Below are positions 37,250-45,820 of a stretch of DNA of 64,000 nucleotides, piece after piece. Made by a program: the position numbers and the translations under genes. The stretch covers positions 1-64,000 of the forward strand of contig JAIESR010000023.1 of assembly GCA_019745775.1 (NCBI GenBank), given 5' to 3'. The notes below the pieces were generated by a model that saw only the letters and a list, made by a program, of their open reading frames with translations, was not told the origin of the DNA and ran no database searches. Positions within the stretch are counted from its first letter, which is position 1. Each line of letters starts with the position of its first letter. The stretch comes from Xanthobacteraceae bacterium. Its GTDB lineage: Bacteria; Pseudomonadota; Alphaproteobacteria; Rhizobiales; Xanthobacteraceae.

Positions 37250-38530
37250 ATGCAGCTCGCCCAATTCCTCCGGAACCAGAAGGGGGGCGTTGCCCCGCTA
37301 CTCGGCCTCGCGATTGTCCCCATGATCGGGATTGTCGGCGCTGCGGTCGACTACAGCCGCGCCAACTCGACCCGCACCGCGATGCAGGCCGCCCTCGATT
37401 CGGCCGCCCTGATGATGTCCAAGGACGCCCAGACACTCACCCCGGCGCAGTTGGACGCCAAGGCGACCACCTATTTCAATGCGCTGTTCCACCGGCCCGA
37501 AGCGTCCAACGTCCAGGTCACCCAGCAGTTCGGTTCGCCTGCCGCCGGCAACTTCGCCATCAAGCTGACCGGAACCGCGACGATGAGCACCGTGGTCTGG
37601 CGCGTGGTCGGGCAGCAGCAGATGACCATTACCGCCACCGGCGAAGTCGTCTGGGGCATCAAGAAGCTCAATCTCGCGCTGGCGCTCGACAATACCGGCT
37701 CGATGGCCTCCAGCGACAAGATGACCGAGCTCAAGAAGGCGGCCCACAACCTGCTTGACACACTCAAGAAGGCCGAGAAGACGCCGGGCGACATCAAGAT
37801 CTCGATCGTCCCGTTCGCGGTCGACGTGAACGTCGGCACGAACAACGTCAACCAGCCCTGGATCGATTGGGCGGATTGGGACGACAGGAACGGCACCTGC
37901 AGCGTCTCGATCAGCAACCCCAAGACGAAGTCCAAGTGCCAGAGCAACAACGGCACCTGGACGCCGGCCGCCCACAGCACGTGGAACGGCTGCGTCATGG
38001 ACCGCGACCAGAACAACGACGTCAACGCGATCGCGACCGGCGACGGCGCCGCAACCAAATATCGCGCCCATCAGGCCACGAATTGTCCGACCGCGATGAT
38101 GCCGTTGTCGACCGATTGGACCGCGCTCAAAGGCAAGATCGACGCGATGACCCCGGCCGGCAACACCAACGTCACGATCGGCATGCAGATGGCGTGGCAG
38201 ACGCTGACACCGGCAGCGCCGTTCAACGCGCCGGCGGTCGCCCCCGATCTCGACAAGGTGATCATCCTGCTCACCGACGGTCAGAACACCCAGAACCGCT
38301 GGAGCTCGAGCACCACCTCGATCGACTCGCGCACGCAGAAGGTCTGCGACAATGCGCGGGCGGCAAATATCAAGGTCTATACGGTGCGCGTGATCGACGG
38401 CAACGCCACGTTGTTGCAGAGCTGCGCCACCAAGCCCGATATGTACTTCAACGTGCAGCAGGCGTCGCAGCTCAACAGCGTCTTCAGCTCGATCGCGCAG
38501 AATCTCGCCAACCTGCGCATCGCCAAATAG
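37250..38530 (+). CDS. TadG-like protein with TadE/G N-terminus and VWA domain
   Basis: A 426-residue membrane-anchored protein. A single N-terminal span (GGVAPLLGLAIVPMIGIVGA) with the AAVDYSRAN motif is the TadE/TadG-type anchor. A von Willebrand A domain begins at residue 141, with metal site DNTGS (Asp147, Thr149, Ser151) and a late LDKVIILLTDGQNTQ. TadG proteins take part in tight-adherence pilus or envelope functions. No other tad gene is in the window. It is a paralogue of the next gene, with which it shares the span, MIDAS and C-terminus (SQLNSVFSSIAQNLANLRIAK). Confidence 0.85.
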   Translation: MQLAQFLRNQKGGVAPLLGLAIVPMIGIVGAAVDYSRANSTRTAMQAALDSAALMMSKDAQTLTPAQLDAKATTYFNALFHRPEASNVQVTQQFGSPAAGNFAIKLTGTATMSTVVWRVVGQQQMTITATGEVVWGIKKLNLALALDNTGSMASSDKMTELKKAAHNLLDTLKKAEKTPGDIKISIVPFAVDVNVGTNNVNQPWIDWADWDDRNGTCSVSISNPKTKSKCQSNNGTWTPAAHSTWNGCVMDRDQNNDVNAIATGDGAATKYRAHQATNCPTAMMPLSTDWTALKGKIDAMTPAGNTNVTIGMQMAWQTLTPAAPFNAPAVAPDLDKVIILLTDGQNTQNRWSSSTTSIDSRTQKVCDNARAANIKVYTVRVIDGNATLLQSCATKPDMYFNVQQASQLNSVFSSIAQNLANLRIAK

Positions 38531-38746
38531 GCGCCCCATCCGGACCGCATGGGTTACCGGACCACATTGGTTAATGGAATCTCTCTGAATGGCCGGCCGG
38601 CGCCGCCCGGCGATTCATCGAACGTGCAGGCTAGTTTCAGAGCGACGCCGATCGGCACAATTTCCATAAGATTGTAGCGAATTTCTGAGGTTGGCTTCAG
38701 AACGCGTTAAGGGCCAATACCTACAAATTGTCGCCACACAGCAGGA
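38531..38746. other. Gap before the second TadG-like gene
   Basis: 216 bases between the two paralogues. It has an AT-richer stretch near 38665-38735 but no promoter hexamers I would defend and no terminator, so the two genes may or may not be co-transcribed. Confidence 0.5.
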
Positions 38747-40600
38747 ATGGTGGCAACCATGCGTATCGGCATCGCTTTCGATCATCTGTGCGGCCGCCTG
38801 AAGAGCTTCTCCCGCTCCGACCGCGGCAACGTGATCATGACGTTCGCGCTCGCGACCATCCCGATGATCGCGCTCGTCGGGGCCGCGGTCGACTACAGCC
38901 GCGGCAATTCGGCCAAGGCCGCGATGCAGTCCGCGGTCGATGCGACCGCCCTGATCCTGTCGAAAGAGGCCCAGGGCCTCACCCAGACTCAGCTGAACAC
39001 CAAGGCCGACGCGATCTTCAACGCCCAGTTTCATCGATCCGACGTGACCAACCTCGTCGTCACGCCAAACTTCGTCAACGTCGGCAACGGGAGCTTCAAG
39101 CTGACGCTGGCCGCCACCGGCCGGGTGCCCACGTCCTTCACCCGGGTTATTGGCCAGCAAAAGATTGATCTCAGCGTTTCGAACGAGATCGTGTGGGGCG
39201 TCAAGCGGCTCGAACTCGCGCTCGCGCTCGACGTCACCGGCTCGATGGCCTCGAACAACAAGATCACGGAGCTCAAGACGGCCGCGAAGAGTCTGCTGAC
39301 GACGTTGAAGGCCGCCGCCAAGAAGGACGGCGACATCAAGGTCGCAATCGTTCCGTTCAACGTGGACGTCAACACCAATCCGACCAACGTCAACGCAAAC
39401 TGGCTGGACTGGAGCGACTGGGCGGGCGCGCCGGCGATCATCGCAACGTGGCTGGCGACCGCGAGCAATCAAAACGCCTGGGATCGCGCGGGACCGGGCC
39501 GCAGCTGCCCGTTCACGACCGGCAATCACGGCTTTCGCTGCGCCGACGGCCCTGCTTCCAATCAGAACGACACGACCGTCACCACAATCCCCTCGAGCGG
39601 GGCCAATAGCGGCCTGATTTGCCCAAGCAGAGACGACGGCAGCAAGAGCACGGCGGCGACCGGGCTGCTGCTCAACCGCTACCACAACGGATGTTTTACC
39701 AGCGTGGAAAAGGCCAATACCGACTGGCACCCGGTCAACACCGGCTCGAGCGCGAGCTGCGGCGGCCTGCCGTCGAGTCAATGCCAGTGCTCGGGCAGCG
39801 GCAGCAATCGAGTCTGTGCGTTCATACCGACATCAAACTGGCAGCCGTACGCCCAAGGATCGGGCCAGACCTGCGGCAACCTGCCGGCGAGCGCGTGTCA
39901 GTGCTTCGGCAGCGGTAGCAGCAAGGTCTGCAAGCAGAAGACATACACGCACACGTGGGCTCCGCGCCCGAAGACGGCATGGAACGGCTGCGTGCGCGAT
40001 CGCAACCAGGACTTCGACGTTGCGAGCGCTACGTTGTCCTACGTGGCGACCAACGTCTCGATGACGAACATCAACAACACGTCGGAAAACTACCCGCAGG
40101 CCGCCTCGCCTGCGACATCCGATGCCTTCCAGCCTCACCAGTTCTACAGCTGCCCGGCGGCGCTGATGCCGCTGTCGTTCGACTGGACGGCGCTCAACAA
40201 CAAGATCGATGAGCTGCAACCGGTCGGCAACACCAACGTGACAATCGGGCTCACCTGGGGATTCCATGCAGTCAGCTCGACCGGGCCGCTCGCCAATGCC
40301 GCGCCGCCCGCGGCCGATCTCGAGAAGGTCATCATCCTGCTGACCGACGGCGACAACACGCAGAACCGTTGGACCCAGGTTCAGGCCGACATCGATGCGC
40401 GGACGGCGAAGGCGTGCGCCGTCGTGAAGGCGGCCAATATCAAGATTTACACGGTGCGGGTCATCGACGGGAACGCGGCGCTGCTGCAAGCCTGCGCGAC
40501 CAAGCCGGACATGTATTACAACGTCCAGAACGCGAGCCAGTTGAACGCCGTGTTCACGACGATCGCCCAGAGCCTGGCGAACCTGCGCATCGCCAAGTAG
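38747..40600 (+). CDS. TadG-like VWA protein with a Cys-rich duplicated insertion
   Basis: A 617-residue paralogue of the preceding gene. It has the same anchor (residues about 29-50), the same VWA metal site DVTGS (Asp162, Thr164, Ser166) and the same end (VFTTIAQSLANLRIAK). It is about 190 residues longer because of an insertion inside the VWA domain. This insertion contains two copies of a Cys motif, C-x7-C-x-C-x8-C: Cys338/346/348/357 and Cys376/384/386/395, 38 residues apart. A Cys-rich extracytoplasmic insert suggests disulfide-stabilised loops. The start could also be ATG 38759, which has GGTGG 6 bases ahead. Confidence 0.84.
   Translation: MVATMRIGIAFDHLCGRLKSFSRSDRGNVIMTFALATIPMIALVGAAVDYSRGNSAKAAMQSAVDATALILSKEAQGLTQTQLNTKADAIFNAQFHRSDVTNLVVTPNFVNVGNGSFKLTLAATGRVPTSFTRVIGQQKIDLSVSNEIVWGVKRLELALALDVTGSMASNNKITELKTAAKSLLTTLKAAAKKDGDIKVAIVPFNVDVNTNPTNVNANWLDWSDWAGAPAIIATWLATASNQNAWDRAGPGRSCPFTTGNHGFRCADGPASNQNDTTVTTIPSSGANSGLICPSRDDGSKSTAATGLLLNRYHNGCFTSVEKANTDWHPVNTGSSASCGGLPSSQCQCSGSGSNRVCAFIPTSNWQPYAQGSGQTCGNLPASACQCFGSGSSKVCKQKTYTHTWAPRPKTAWNGCVRDRNQDFDVASATLSYVATNVSMTNINNTSENYPQAASPATSDAFQPHQFYSCPAALMPLSFDWTALNNKIDELQPVGNTNVTIGLTWGFHAVSSTGPLANAAPPAADLEKVIILLTDGDNTQNRWTQVQADIDARTAKACAVVKAANIKIYTVRVIDGNAALLQACATKPDMYYNVQNASQLNAVFTTIAQSLANLRIAK
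39758..39931 (+). repeat. Two-copy Cys-rich motif in the second TadG-like gene
   Basis: Copies encode CGGLPSSQCQCSGSGSNRVC and CGNLPASACQCFGSGSSKVC, the same Cys spacing, offset by 114 bases. The first TadG-like gene has no equivalent. Confidence 0.85.
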
Positions 40601-40625
40601 GCCTTGCGCCACATTCCTAATCAGG

Positions 40626-40652
40626 AAGCCCGGCCGCATCGCCGGGCTTTTT
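40626..40652. terminator. Bidirectional terminator between convergent genes
   Basis: Stem AAGCCCGGC / GCCGGGCTT with loop CGCATC and a T run on the plus strand. It sits between the second TadG-like gene and the outer-membrane protein gene and probably serves both. Confidence 0.85.
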
Positions 40653-40655
40653 GAT

Positions 40656-41537
40656 TCATGGCAATGCGACTGCGAGCTTGGCCCGGAACTGGGCGCGTTC
40701 GAAATTGTCGAGATCGAGCCGAAGGCCGGGTTTCACGGTCGAGCGGCCGACGACCTGGGGCTGGAACGTCGTGTTGAATGCAACTTTGTCGGTGATCTTC
40801 CACAACAGCGTCGGCCCCAAATAGATGGCGCGCCCGACCTCACGGGTCGGGAACAGCGTGTGGTGGTGTCCGAGATAGCGGGCCTCCGCTCCGATGAACA
40901 CGACAGGCGATACCCGATACGCCATCGCCGACGATACCAGCAGCGAAGACGACGACAGCCACCGGCTGCGGTCGTTCGGATCTTCCGCGCGCTGCGGCGT
41001 CCACATCACGTTGCCGGCCCAGAAAAGCCTATCGGGCACAACGACCACGTCGGCGAACAGCTTGAACGCGACGTTGAGGGCATTCGACGTCAGGCCCGGC
41101 ACACCATCGATCCGAGCCCATCGCGGCTCCATGGCAACCGCCAACGCGAATGGATTGACCTGGCTGCGCCTCACCACGCGATACATGATCTCGAACGACA
41201 GGCCGTCGAATGCGGCGCGATTGACGTCGAAGAGGTCCGGAACATTGCGTGCGGCGTTGTAGGCCCCGAACGCCGCGATCCCGACCCACCAATCGGCCGC
41301 GACGGTGTGGCCCAGTTCGTATTTCGCGTTGAGCGCGTGGTAGCGCCCGCCGCGCTTGCCCGAGCGGCCGTCGTTCTCATTCGCGAAACCGGTGTCGCCG
41401 GGATTACCCACGTCGGTCGGCGTCGTGAAGCCGAAGATGTCGTCGCCGGGGACGTCCGGCACGTCGGCACGGGCCTCGCAAGCGAGGACCGCCAGTGCCG
41501 CGGACAGCGCCAGTCCAACTGTCGGCAAGTGCGGCAC
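40656..41537 (-). CDS. Putative outer-membrane beta-barrel protein
   Basis: The product of about 293 residues starts at GTG 41537 after a GGGGGAGC ribosome site; ATG 41603 is an alternative that lengthens the N-terminus. A signal peptide (LPTVGLALSAALAVLACEARAD) is followed by alternating amphipathic strands, for example FKLFADVVVVPDRLFWAGNV and SVAMAYRVSPVVFIGAEARYL-type segments, and the last residue region ends in RAKLAVALP. I infer an outer-membrane barrel from strand pattern and leader; no specific porin or enzyme family is recognised. Confidence 0.65.
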   Translation of the reverse strand: MPHLPTVGLALSAALAVLACEARADVPDVPGDDIFGFTTPTDVGNPGDTGFANENDGRSGKRGGRYHALNAKYELGHTVAADWWVGIAAFGAYNAARNVPDLFDVNRAAFDGLSFEIMYRVVRRSQVNPFALAVAMEPRWARIDGVPGLTSNALNVAFKLFADVVVVPDRLFWAGNVMWTPQRAEDPNDRSRWLSSSSLLVSSAMAYRVSPVVFIGAEARYLGHHHTLFPTREVGRAIYLGPTLLWKITDKVAFNTTFQPQVVGRSTVKPGLRLDLDNFERAQFRAKLAVALP

Positions 41538-41680
41538 CGCTCCCCCTCGGCTGCCCGCGCCTCGACGATCGCCGCGTCCGCGCGGGTTGGCTGGCGCCAA
41601 CATAGCCGATTCGACCCCGCCTCCCAGACGGCCGATCCCCTGGTCAACGTGATGCGTAGCTGCGCACCACGCGGAGCAAG

Positions 41681-41709
41681 AAAAAGCCCGACCTCGAGGC
41701 CGGGCTTTC
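41681..41709 (-). terminator. Intrinsic terminator of the phasin gene
   Basis: On the minus strand the stem AGCCCGGCCTC / GAGGTCGGGCT is followed by five T. It lies about 20 bases after the phasin stop. Confidence 0.85.
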
Positions 41710-41730
41710 ATTCCAGACTGGCGTCGCAGC

Positions 41731-42066
41731 TTACTTCGCGGTCGCCTTCACCCACTGGGCCTCATACGGCTTGTAGAGTTCCTGGGCGAGATCGACGTAG
41801 AGCTGGCCGACCTTGGCCGACTGCGCGACGAAGCCCTCGTAAGCGCTCTTGAGGTAGTCCGCCTGCACTTCCATCACCTTGTCGGGCGACTTGGCGGCGG
41901 CAAGCTTCTCGCTCGCGGCGGTCGCCTCTTCGAACGCCTTCTTGGCATAGTCGGCCGCTTCCACGGCAATCGCCTGGAAGCTCTTGGAGACTGCGCCGAA
42001 CGACTTCATCGACGCGTCCATGTTGTCCTTGCCGATCTTCTGCATGTCATCGAAATTCTTGATCAT
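41731..42066 (-). CDS. Phasin (polyhydroxyalkanoate granule-associated protein)
   Basis: A 111-residue, strongly helical protein of the Phasin_2 family (MIKNFDDMQKIGKDNMDASM, then ADYAKKAFEEATAASEKL, ending YKPYEAQWVKATAK). Phasins coat polyhydroxyalkanoate granules and set their size; some relatives act as general stress chaperones. The gene has its own promoter and terminator, consistent with a high-level, separately regulated transcript. No phaC or phaR gene is in the window. Confidence 0.9.
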   Translation of the reverse strand: MIKNFDDMQKIGKDNMDASMKSFGAVSKSFQAIAVEAADYAKKAFEEATAASEKLAAAKSPDKVMEVQADYLKSAYEGFVAQSAKVGQLYVDLAQELYKPYEAQWVKATAK

Positions 42067-42143
42067 TGCTCGCGACCTTTCCGGCCATGACCGGCCGCTT
42101 GGTTTGTGTTCCTACCTGCACCGATTACGGGCGGTGTGGAACC

Positions 42144-42171
42144 AATATATTGCACTGCACAATAATGTCAA
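42144..42171 (-). promoter_or_regulatory. Phasin promoter with TGC palindrome in the spacer
   Basis: On the minus strand TTGACA (42166-42171) and TATATT (42144-42149) are separated by 16 bases. The spacer contains TTGTGCAGTGCAA. This is the best sigma-70-type promoter in the window. The TGC palindrome overlapping it is the type of site recognised by PhaR repressors in related bacteria (known for the family; binding here is inferred). Confidence 0.75.
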
Positions 42172-42181
42172 GCCCCCCCCC

Positions 42182-42194
42182 GTTGCATCGCAAC
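42182..42194. promoter_or_regulatory. Second TGC palindrome upstream of the phasin promoter
   Basis: GTTGCATCGCAAC is a perfect 13-base dyad just upstream of the phasin -35 element. It resembles the PhaR-type site and could form a second operator. Confidence 0.5.
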
Positions 42195-42454
42195 AAGGCG
42201 GCCAACCATGGGGCTTTTAACGGTTTGGCAATCCCCCTGACCTAGCGTGTTTGACTGTGCTGTTGCGGTCACGTCACGGCCGTGAGGCAGCCTGGACGGC
42301 GCCGCTGCCCAGGGGTTGCCTCGATTGGGACCGATAAGTTCCTGAAATCTGCCGCCTTTGGTCGTTCCCTAGGTTCCGCAGCTGCGCAAAGAACAAGAAG
42401 GGGTTCCAGGCGCCACGGCGATGGCGCCATGCGTAGACGGAACGGGGGAGCAGT

Positions 42455-44128
42455 ATGTTGCGTATGCGTATCGAAGCCCGGCATGGGCTTCGTTGGGGTT
42501 TGTTGAGCCTGGCCACAGCGATCGCCCTGACAGCGGTATCGAGCGACCCCGCCGATGCCCGTAGCAAACGCGCCAAGCGCGCCAACACCTCCGGCAGCAC
42601 GAGCTCGTACAGCCCGGCCTATGCCGCCATCGTGGTCGACGCCAATTCCGGCGCGGTCATGCATTCGGCCAATGCCGACGCGATCCGTCATCCGGCGTCG
42701 CTGACCAAGATCATGACGCTCTACATGCTGTTCGAGCGTCTCGACTCCGGCAAGCTTTCGCTCGAGAGCCCGTTGCGCGTCTCCGAGCACGCCGCGAACC
42801 AGGCGCCGACCAAGCTCGGGGTGCGCGAAGGCTCGACCATCTCGGTCGAAGACGCGATCAAGGGCCTGATCACCCGTTCCGCCAACGACGCCGCAGTGGT
42901 GGTCGCCGAAAATCTCGCCGGCTCCGAGGAGGAATTCGCCCGCCAGATGACGCGCAAGGCGCGCGCGCTCGGCATGGCGAACACGACGTATCGCAACGCG
43001 TCCGGCCTGCCGGATTCCGCGCAGGTGAGCACCGCGCGCGATCAGGCGACGCTCGGCCGCGCGATCCAGGAGCGCTTCCCGCGCTACTACAAGTATTTCT
43101 CGACCCGCACCTTCACCTTCCGCGGCCAGCGCATCGGCAATCACAACCGCCTGCTCGGTCAGGTCGAAGGCGTCGACGGCATCAAGACCGGCTACATCCG
43201 CGCCTCCGGATTCAACCTGGTCACCTCGGTCAAGCGCAACGGCCGCCACGTGGTCGCCGTTGTGCTCGGCGGTACCAGCGCCGGCGCGCGCGACGCCCGC
43301 ATGCGCCAGCTCCTGGCGCAGCATGTCGATAGGGCCTCGACCCGCAAGACCGCGCCGATGATCGCGGAAGCGCCGGTGCGCGACACGCCGGCGCCCCAGG
43401 CACGCACCGCCGCCGCGCGTACCGAAAGCGCCACGCCCAGTCGCTTCGAGATGGCGAGCGCCGTTTCCATGCCGCTGCGCGAAGCGCCGCGCGGCTTTGC
43501 ACCGGCGGCCGGCTCGGACGAGCCGATCCGCCCGGTCGCGGTGCGCACCGTTTCGGTCAAGCCCGCTCCCATCAAGAGCGCCAAGAACGGGACGGCGAAC
43601 CTGGCAGCGCCTGCGCCCACGCCTGCCCCGGCCGTCGCCGCCGTGCCGGCGGCGCCGCAGGCGGACGCGCCCGCCACCGTCCGCGCCGAGGCTCCCCTGC
43701 CGGCACCGGCCCGTGCCGGGACCCTGGGTTTCCTGCCGGCACCGACCCGCACCGCTTCCGTCAGCGACGCGGTACACGTACCGGCCCCCACACCGGTCCG
43801 TGAGACCCCGCAACGCGAGGCCGCGGTGCAGCCGGCCCCGCCGCCGGCACCGGCCGCACCCGCCGCGCGGCCGCCGCAGACCCGCTCCGGCTGGGTGATC
43901 CAGGTCGGCGCCTATCCGGCCGAGTCGGAAGCCAAGGAGCGCCTGGCCATGGTCAAGTCGAAGGCCTCGCGGCTGCTCGCCTCCGCCAGCCCGTTCACCG
44001 AGACGGTGCAGCGCGGCGAAACCACCCTCTACCGGGCCCGGTTTGCCGGGCTTGAGCGCGAACAGGCCGAAGCGGCTTGCAAATTCCTCAAGCGGAACGA
44101 TGTCGACTGCCTCGCCATGAAAAACTAA
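42455..44128 (+). CDS. D-alanyl-D-alanine carboxypeptidase (PBP5/6-like) with SPOR tail
   Basis: A 557-residue periplasmic penicillin-binding protein. The leader spans about residues 10-35. Active-site motifs are Ser82-x-x-Lys85 (HPASLTKIMT), Ser142-Ala-Asn144 (RSANDAA) and Lys244-Thr-Gly (GIKTGYI). A long Ala/Pro-rich linker (about 310-470) leads to a C-terminal SPOR domain (SGWVIQVGAYPAESEAKERL onward). SPOR domains bind denuded glycan at division sites, so the enzyme is expected to trim pentapeptides there. Length and domain order are usual for Hyphomicrobiales. Confidence 0.92.
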   Translation: MLRMRIEARHGLRWGLLSLATAIALTAVSSDPADARSKRAKRANTSGSTSSYSPAYAAIVVDANSGAVMHSANADAIRHPASLTKIMTLYMLFERLDSGKLSLESPLRVSEHAANQAPTKLGVREGSTISVEDAIKGLITRSANDAAVVVAENLAGSEEEFARQMTRKARALGMANTTYRNASGLPDSAQVSTARDQATLGRAIQERFPRYYKYFSTRTFTFRGQRIGNHNRLLGQVEGVDGIKTGYIRASGFNLVTSVKRNGRHVVAVVLGGTSAGARDARMRQLLAQHVDRASTRKTAPMIAEAPVRDTPAPQARTAAARTESATPSRFEMASAVSMPLREAPRGFAPAAGSDEPIRPVAVRTVSVKPAPIKSAKNGTANLAAPAPTPAPAVAAVPAAPQADAPATVRAEAPLPAPARAGTLGFLPAPTRTASVSDAVHVPAPTPVRETPQREAAVQPAPPPAPAAPAARPPQTRSGWVIQVGAYPAESEAKERLAMVKSKASRLLASASPFTETVQRGETTLYRARFAGLEREQAEAACKFLKRNDVDCLAMKN

Positions 44129-44171
44129 GCGAGGAAAAACCAAGCCAGGAAAACCAAGCCACGAAAAACTA
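44119..44171 (+). repeat. Short degenerate tandem repeat after the carboxypeptidase stop
   Basis: Four units of about 15 bases, of the form AAAAACYAAGCSAGG, begin in the last codons and stop of the gene and continue past it. This looks like slippage expansion of the 3' end. Confidence 0.7.
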
Positions 44172-44245
44172 ACGGTTTGGCAACAGGGCTCGCGTAGGAA
44201 AGGAGCGGTGACCGTCGTGTGACGGGGTAGCGTTTGTCGGAGTGG

Positions 44246-44947
44246 TCAGCGATGTCGGCGCGTAAGAACGTCCTTGGCTTCATTGACGCGAGCCGCAAGG
44301 TACGTCGAGCCCCCCTGGTCGGGATGCAGTTTCTTCATGAGGGTCCGGTGCGCACGGCCGATGTCGCCGACGCTCGCGCCAGGCGCCAGGCCCAGGATCT
44401 GATAAGCCTCCTCTTCCGTCATTTTGCCGGTGCTCCAAGTCCCCGGCCCCGCCGTCGCACCCGCCTGCGCGTGGTCGCGCCAAGCGGGCTCCCGGCGGTC
44501 AAGATAAGCCATCAATAGCGCCCGGCTCTCCTCGTCGATATCCGGCAGGAACGCGCTCAACGTCGCGACGTCGAGCGTGTCGAGGCTTTGGCCGACATGC
44601 GGCCCGGCGAGGATCGTGCCGCGCATCGCGCCGGTGTCGTGATCGAGTTCCATCTCCACGAACGCCGAGCGCACCCGCGACACCTGCCCGGTGCTCTTCT
44701 GGGTGCGCTGGCCGAAGCCCGGGATGCTCCACGGCGCCCAGCCGAGCAGGCTCAGGCCGAGGAAGCCGAGCATCGTCGCGAGCTCGATGCGGCCGCGCAG
44801 GCCGAGGATGGCAGCAATGCCAAGGAGCGCCAGGCCGCCGCCCGCCTTGAGCGCGACCGCGAGATTGTGCGGGTTGGCCCGGGTGAAGCCGTGCGCCAGG
44901 AGCAGCACGACCGCCAATGCCACCACGCCGAAGATGATCGCGCCCAT
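44246..44947 (-). CDS. Membrane-anchored J-domain protein
   Basis: A 233-residue protein with about three N-terminal hydrophobic spans (ATG 44947, AIIFGVVALAVVLLLAHGFT onward), a middle domain and a C-terminal J domain from about residue 178. The HPD motif is in MKKLHPDQGG. The J domain would stimulate a DnaK-type chaperone at the membrane. Architecture resembles TIM14/DjlA-like proteins. It follows the VWA gene by 2 bases and converges with the carboxypeptidase. Client unknown. Confidence 0.85.
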   Translation of the reverse strand: MGAIIFGVVALAVVLLLAHGFTRANPHNLAVALKAGGGLALLGIAAILGLRGRIELATMLGFLGLSLLGWAPWSIPGFGQRTQKSTGQVSRVRSAFVEMELDHDTGAMRGTILAGPHVGQSLDTLDVATLSAFLPDIDEESRALLMAYLDRREPAWRDHAQAGATAGPGTWSTGKMTEEEAYQILGLAPGASVGDIGRAHRTLMKKLHPDQGGSTYLAARVNEAKDVLTRRHR

Positions 44948-44949
44948 CG

Positions 44950-45684
44950 CTACTTCATCTGTCCGATCAGCTTGACGGCGCCCGGCTCGCGCCGGGCCGA
45001 GAGGTCGGCCAGCGCCTTCATGCCGCCGGCGGCGTACGCCGCCACCGCGCGCAGAAGTTCGGCGAGCTGCTGCGCCGCGCCGGGATCGAAGCGGCAATAG
45101 GCGCCCTTGGTCAACCGCGCGATCTCCCGGAACGCCTGTTCGGCGACGGCGTCGTAGCCTTCCTGGAACATGAAGGCCGGCACGCCGAGCAGGCCGAGCT
45201 CGCCCGCCGCCTTGCACAGGTCGTCGATCTTCTCCTCCATGGCGTCGCCGACGAACACCAGCGCCTGCACCTTGCGGCGCTCGGTCTCGGAGCGCGCATG
45301 GGACAGCACCTTGCCGATCTGGGTATGGCCGCCGCGGCAGTCGATGCGCGTCATCAGCTCGGCCAGCCGTTCGGCCTGCGACACCCAGGCCGAGGCGCCG
45401 CATTCGGCCATCCCGCGATAGTAGACCAGCTGCACGTCGAGCCCGCCGATCGCGGCCGCCTCGCGGAACATGTCGCCCTGCAGCTTGCAGGCGGTGTCCC
45501 ACAGCGGCTGGCGGCTCATGGTGGCGTCGAGCGCGAAGATCAGCCGGCCGCGCCCGCCGGCGGTCACCGCGGGGCCGAGGCTTTTCACCTTCGACAGGAA
45601 CGCGTCGATCTCGCCGCGCGACGAGGCGGCGGCCGGCTCGCTGGCGCGGCGCGCGGGCGTGACGTCGCGGGGTTTGTCGGCCAT
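44950..45684 (-). CDS. VWA domain protein
   Basis: A 244-residue cytosolic protein. The N-terminus is low complexity; the VWA domain begins at FALDATMSRQPLWD, whose DATMS gives a DxTxS-type metal site. LVFVGDAMEEKIDDLC lies in the later part. No signal peptide is present. It is translated with the J-domain membrane protein (2 bases between), so the two probably act together, perhaps in assembling or handling a protein complex (inference). Confidence 0.8.
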   Translation of the reverse strand: MADKPRDVTPARRASEPAAASSRGEIDAFLSKVKSLGPAVTAGGRGRLIFALDATMSRQPLWDTACKLQGDMFREAAAIGGLDVQLVYYRGMAECGASAWVSQAERLAELMTRIDCRGGHTQIGKVLSHARSETERRKVQALVFVGDAMEEKIDDLCKAAGELGLLGVPAFMFQEGYDAVAEQAFREIARLTKGAYCRFDPGAAQQLAELLRAVAAYAAGGMKALADLSARREPGAVKLIGQMK

Positions 45685-45820
45685 CGAGACAACGCTCTCG
45701 GGCGGCGATTCCGCCCGGCCCTAAAGTGGGCATATCCGGCGTTTCGCGCAATGGCTGGGTGGTGGCGCGAGCCGCCGGAGGGCGGCCCAACCTCGTGGCC
45801 GAAACGCCGGCTTGCTCGGT

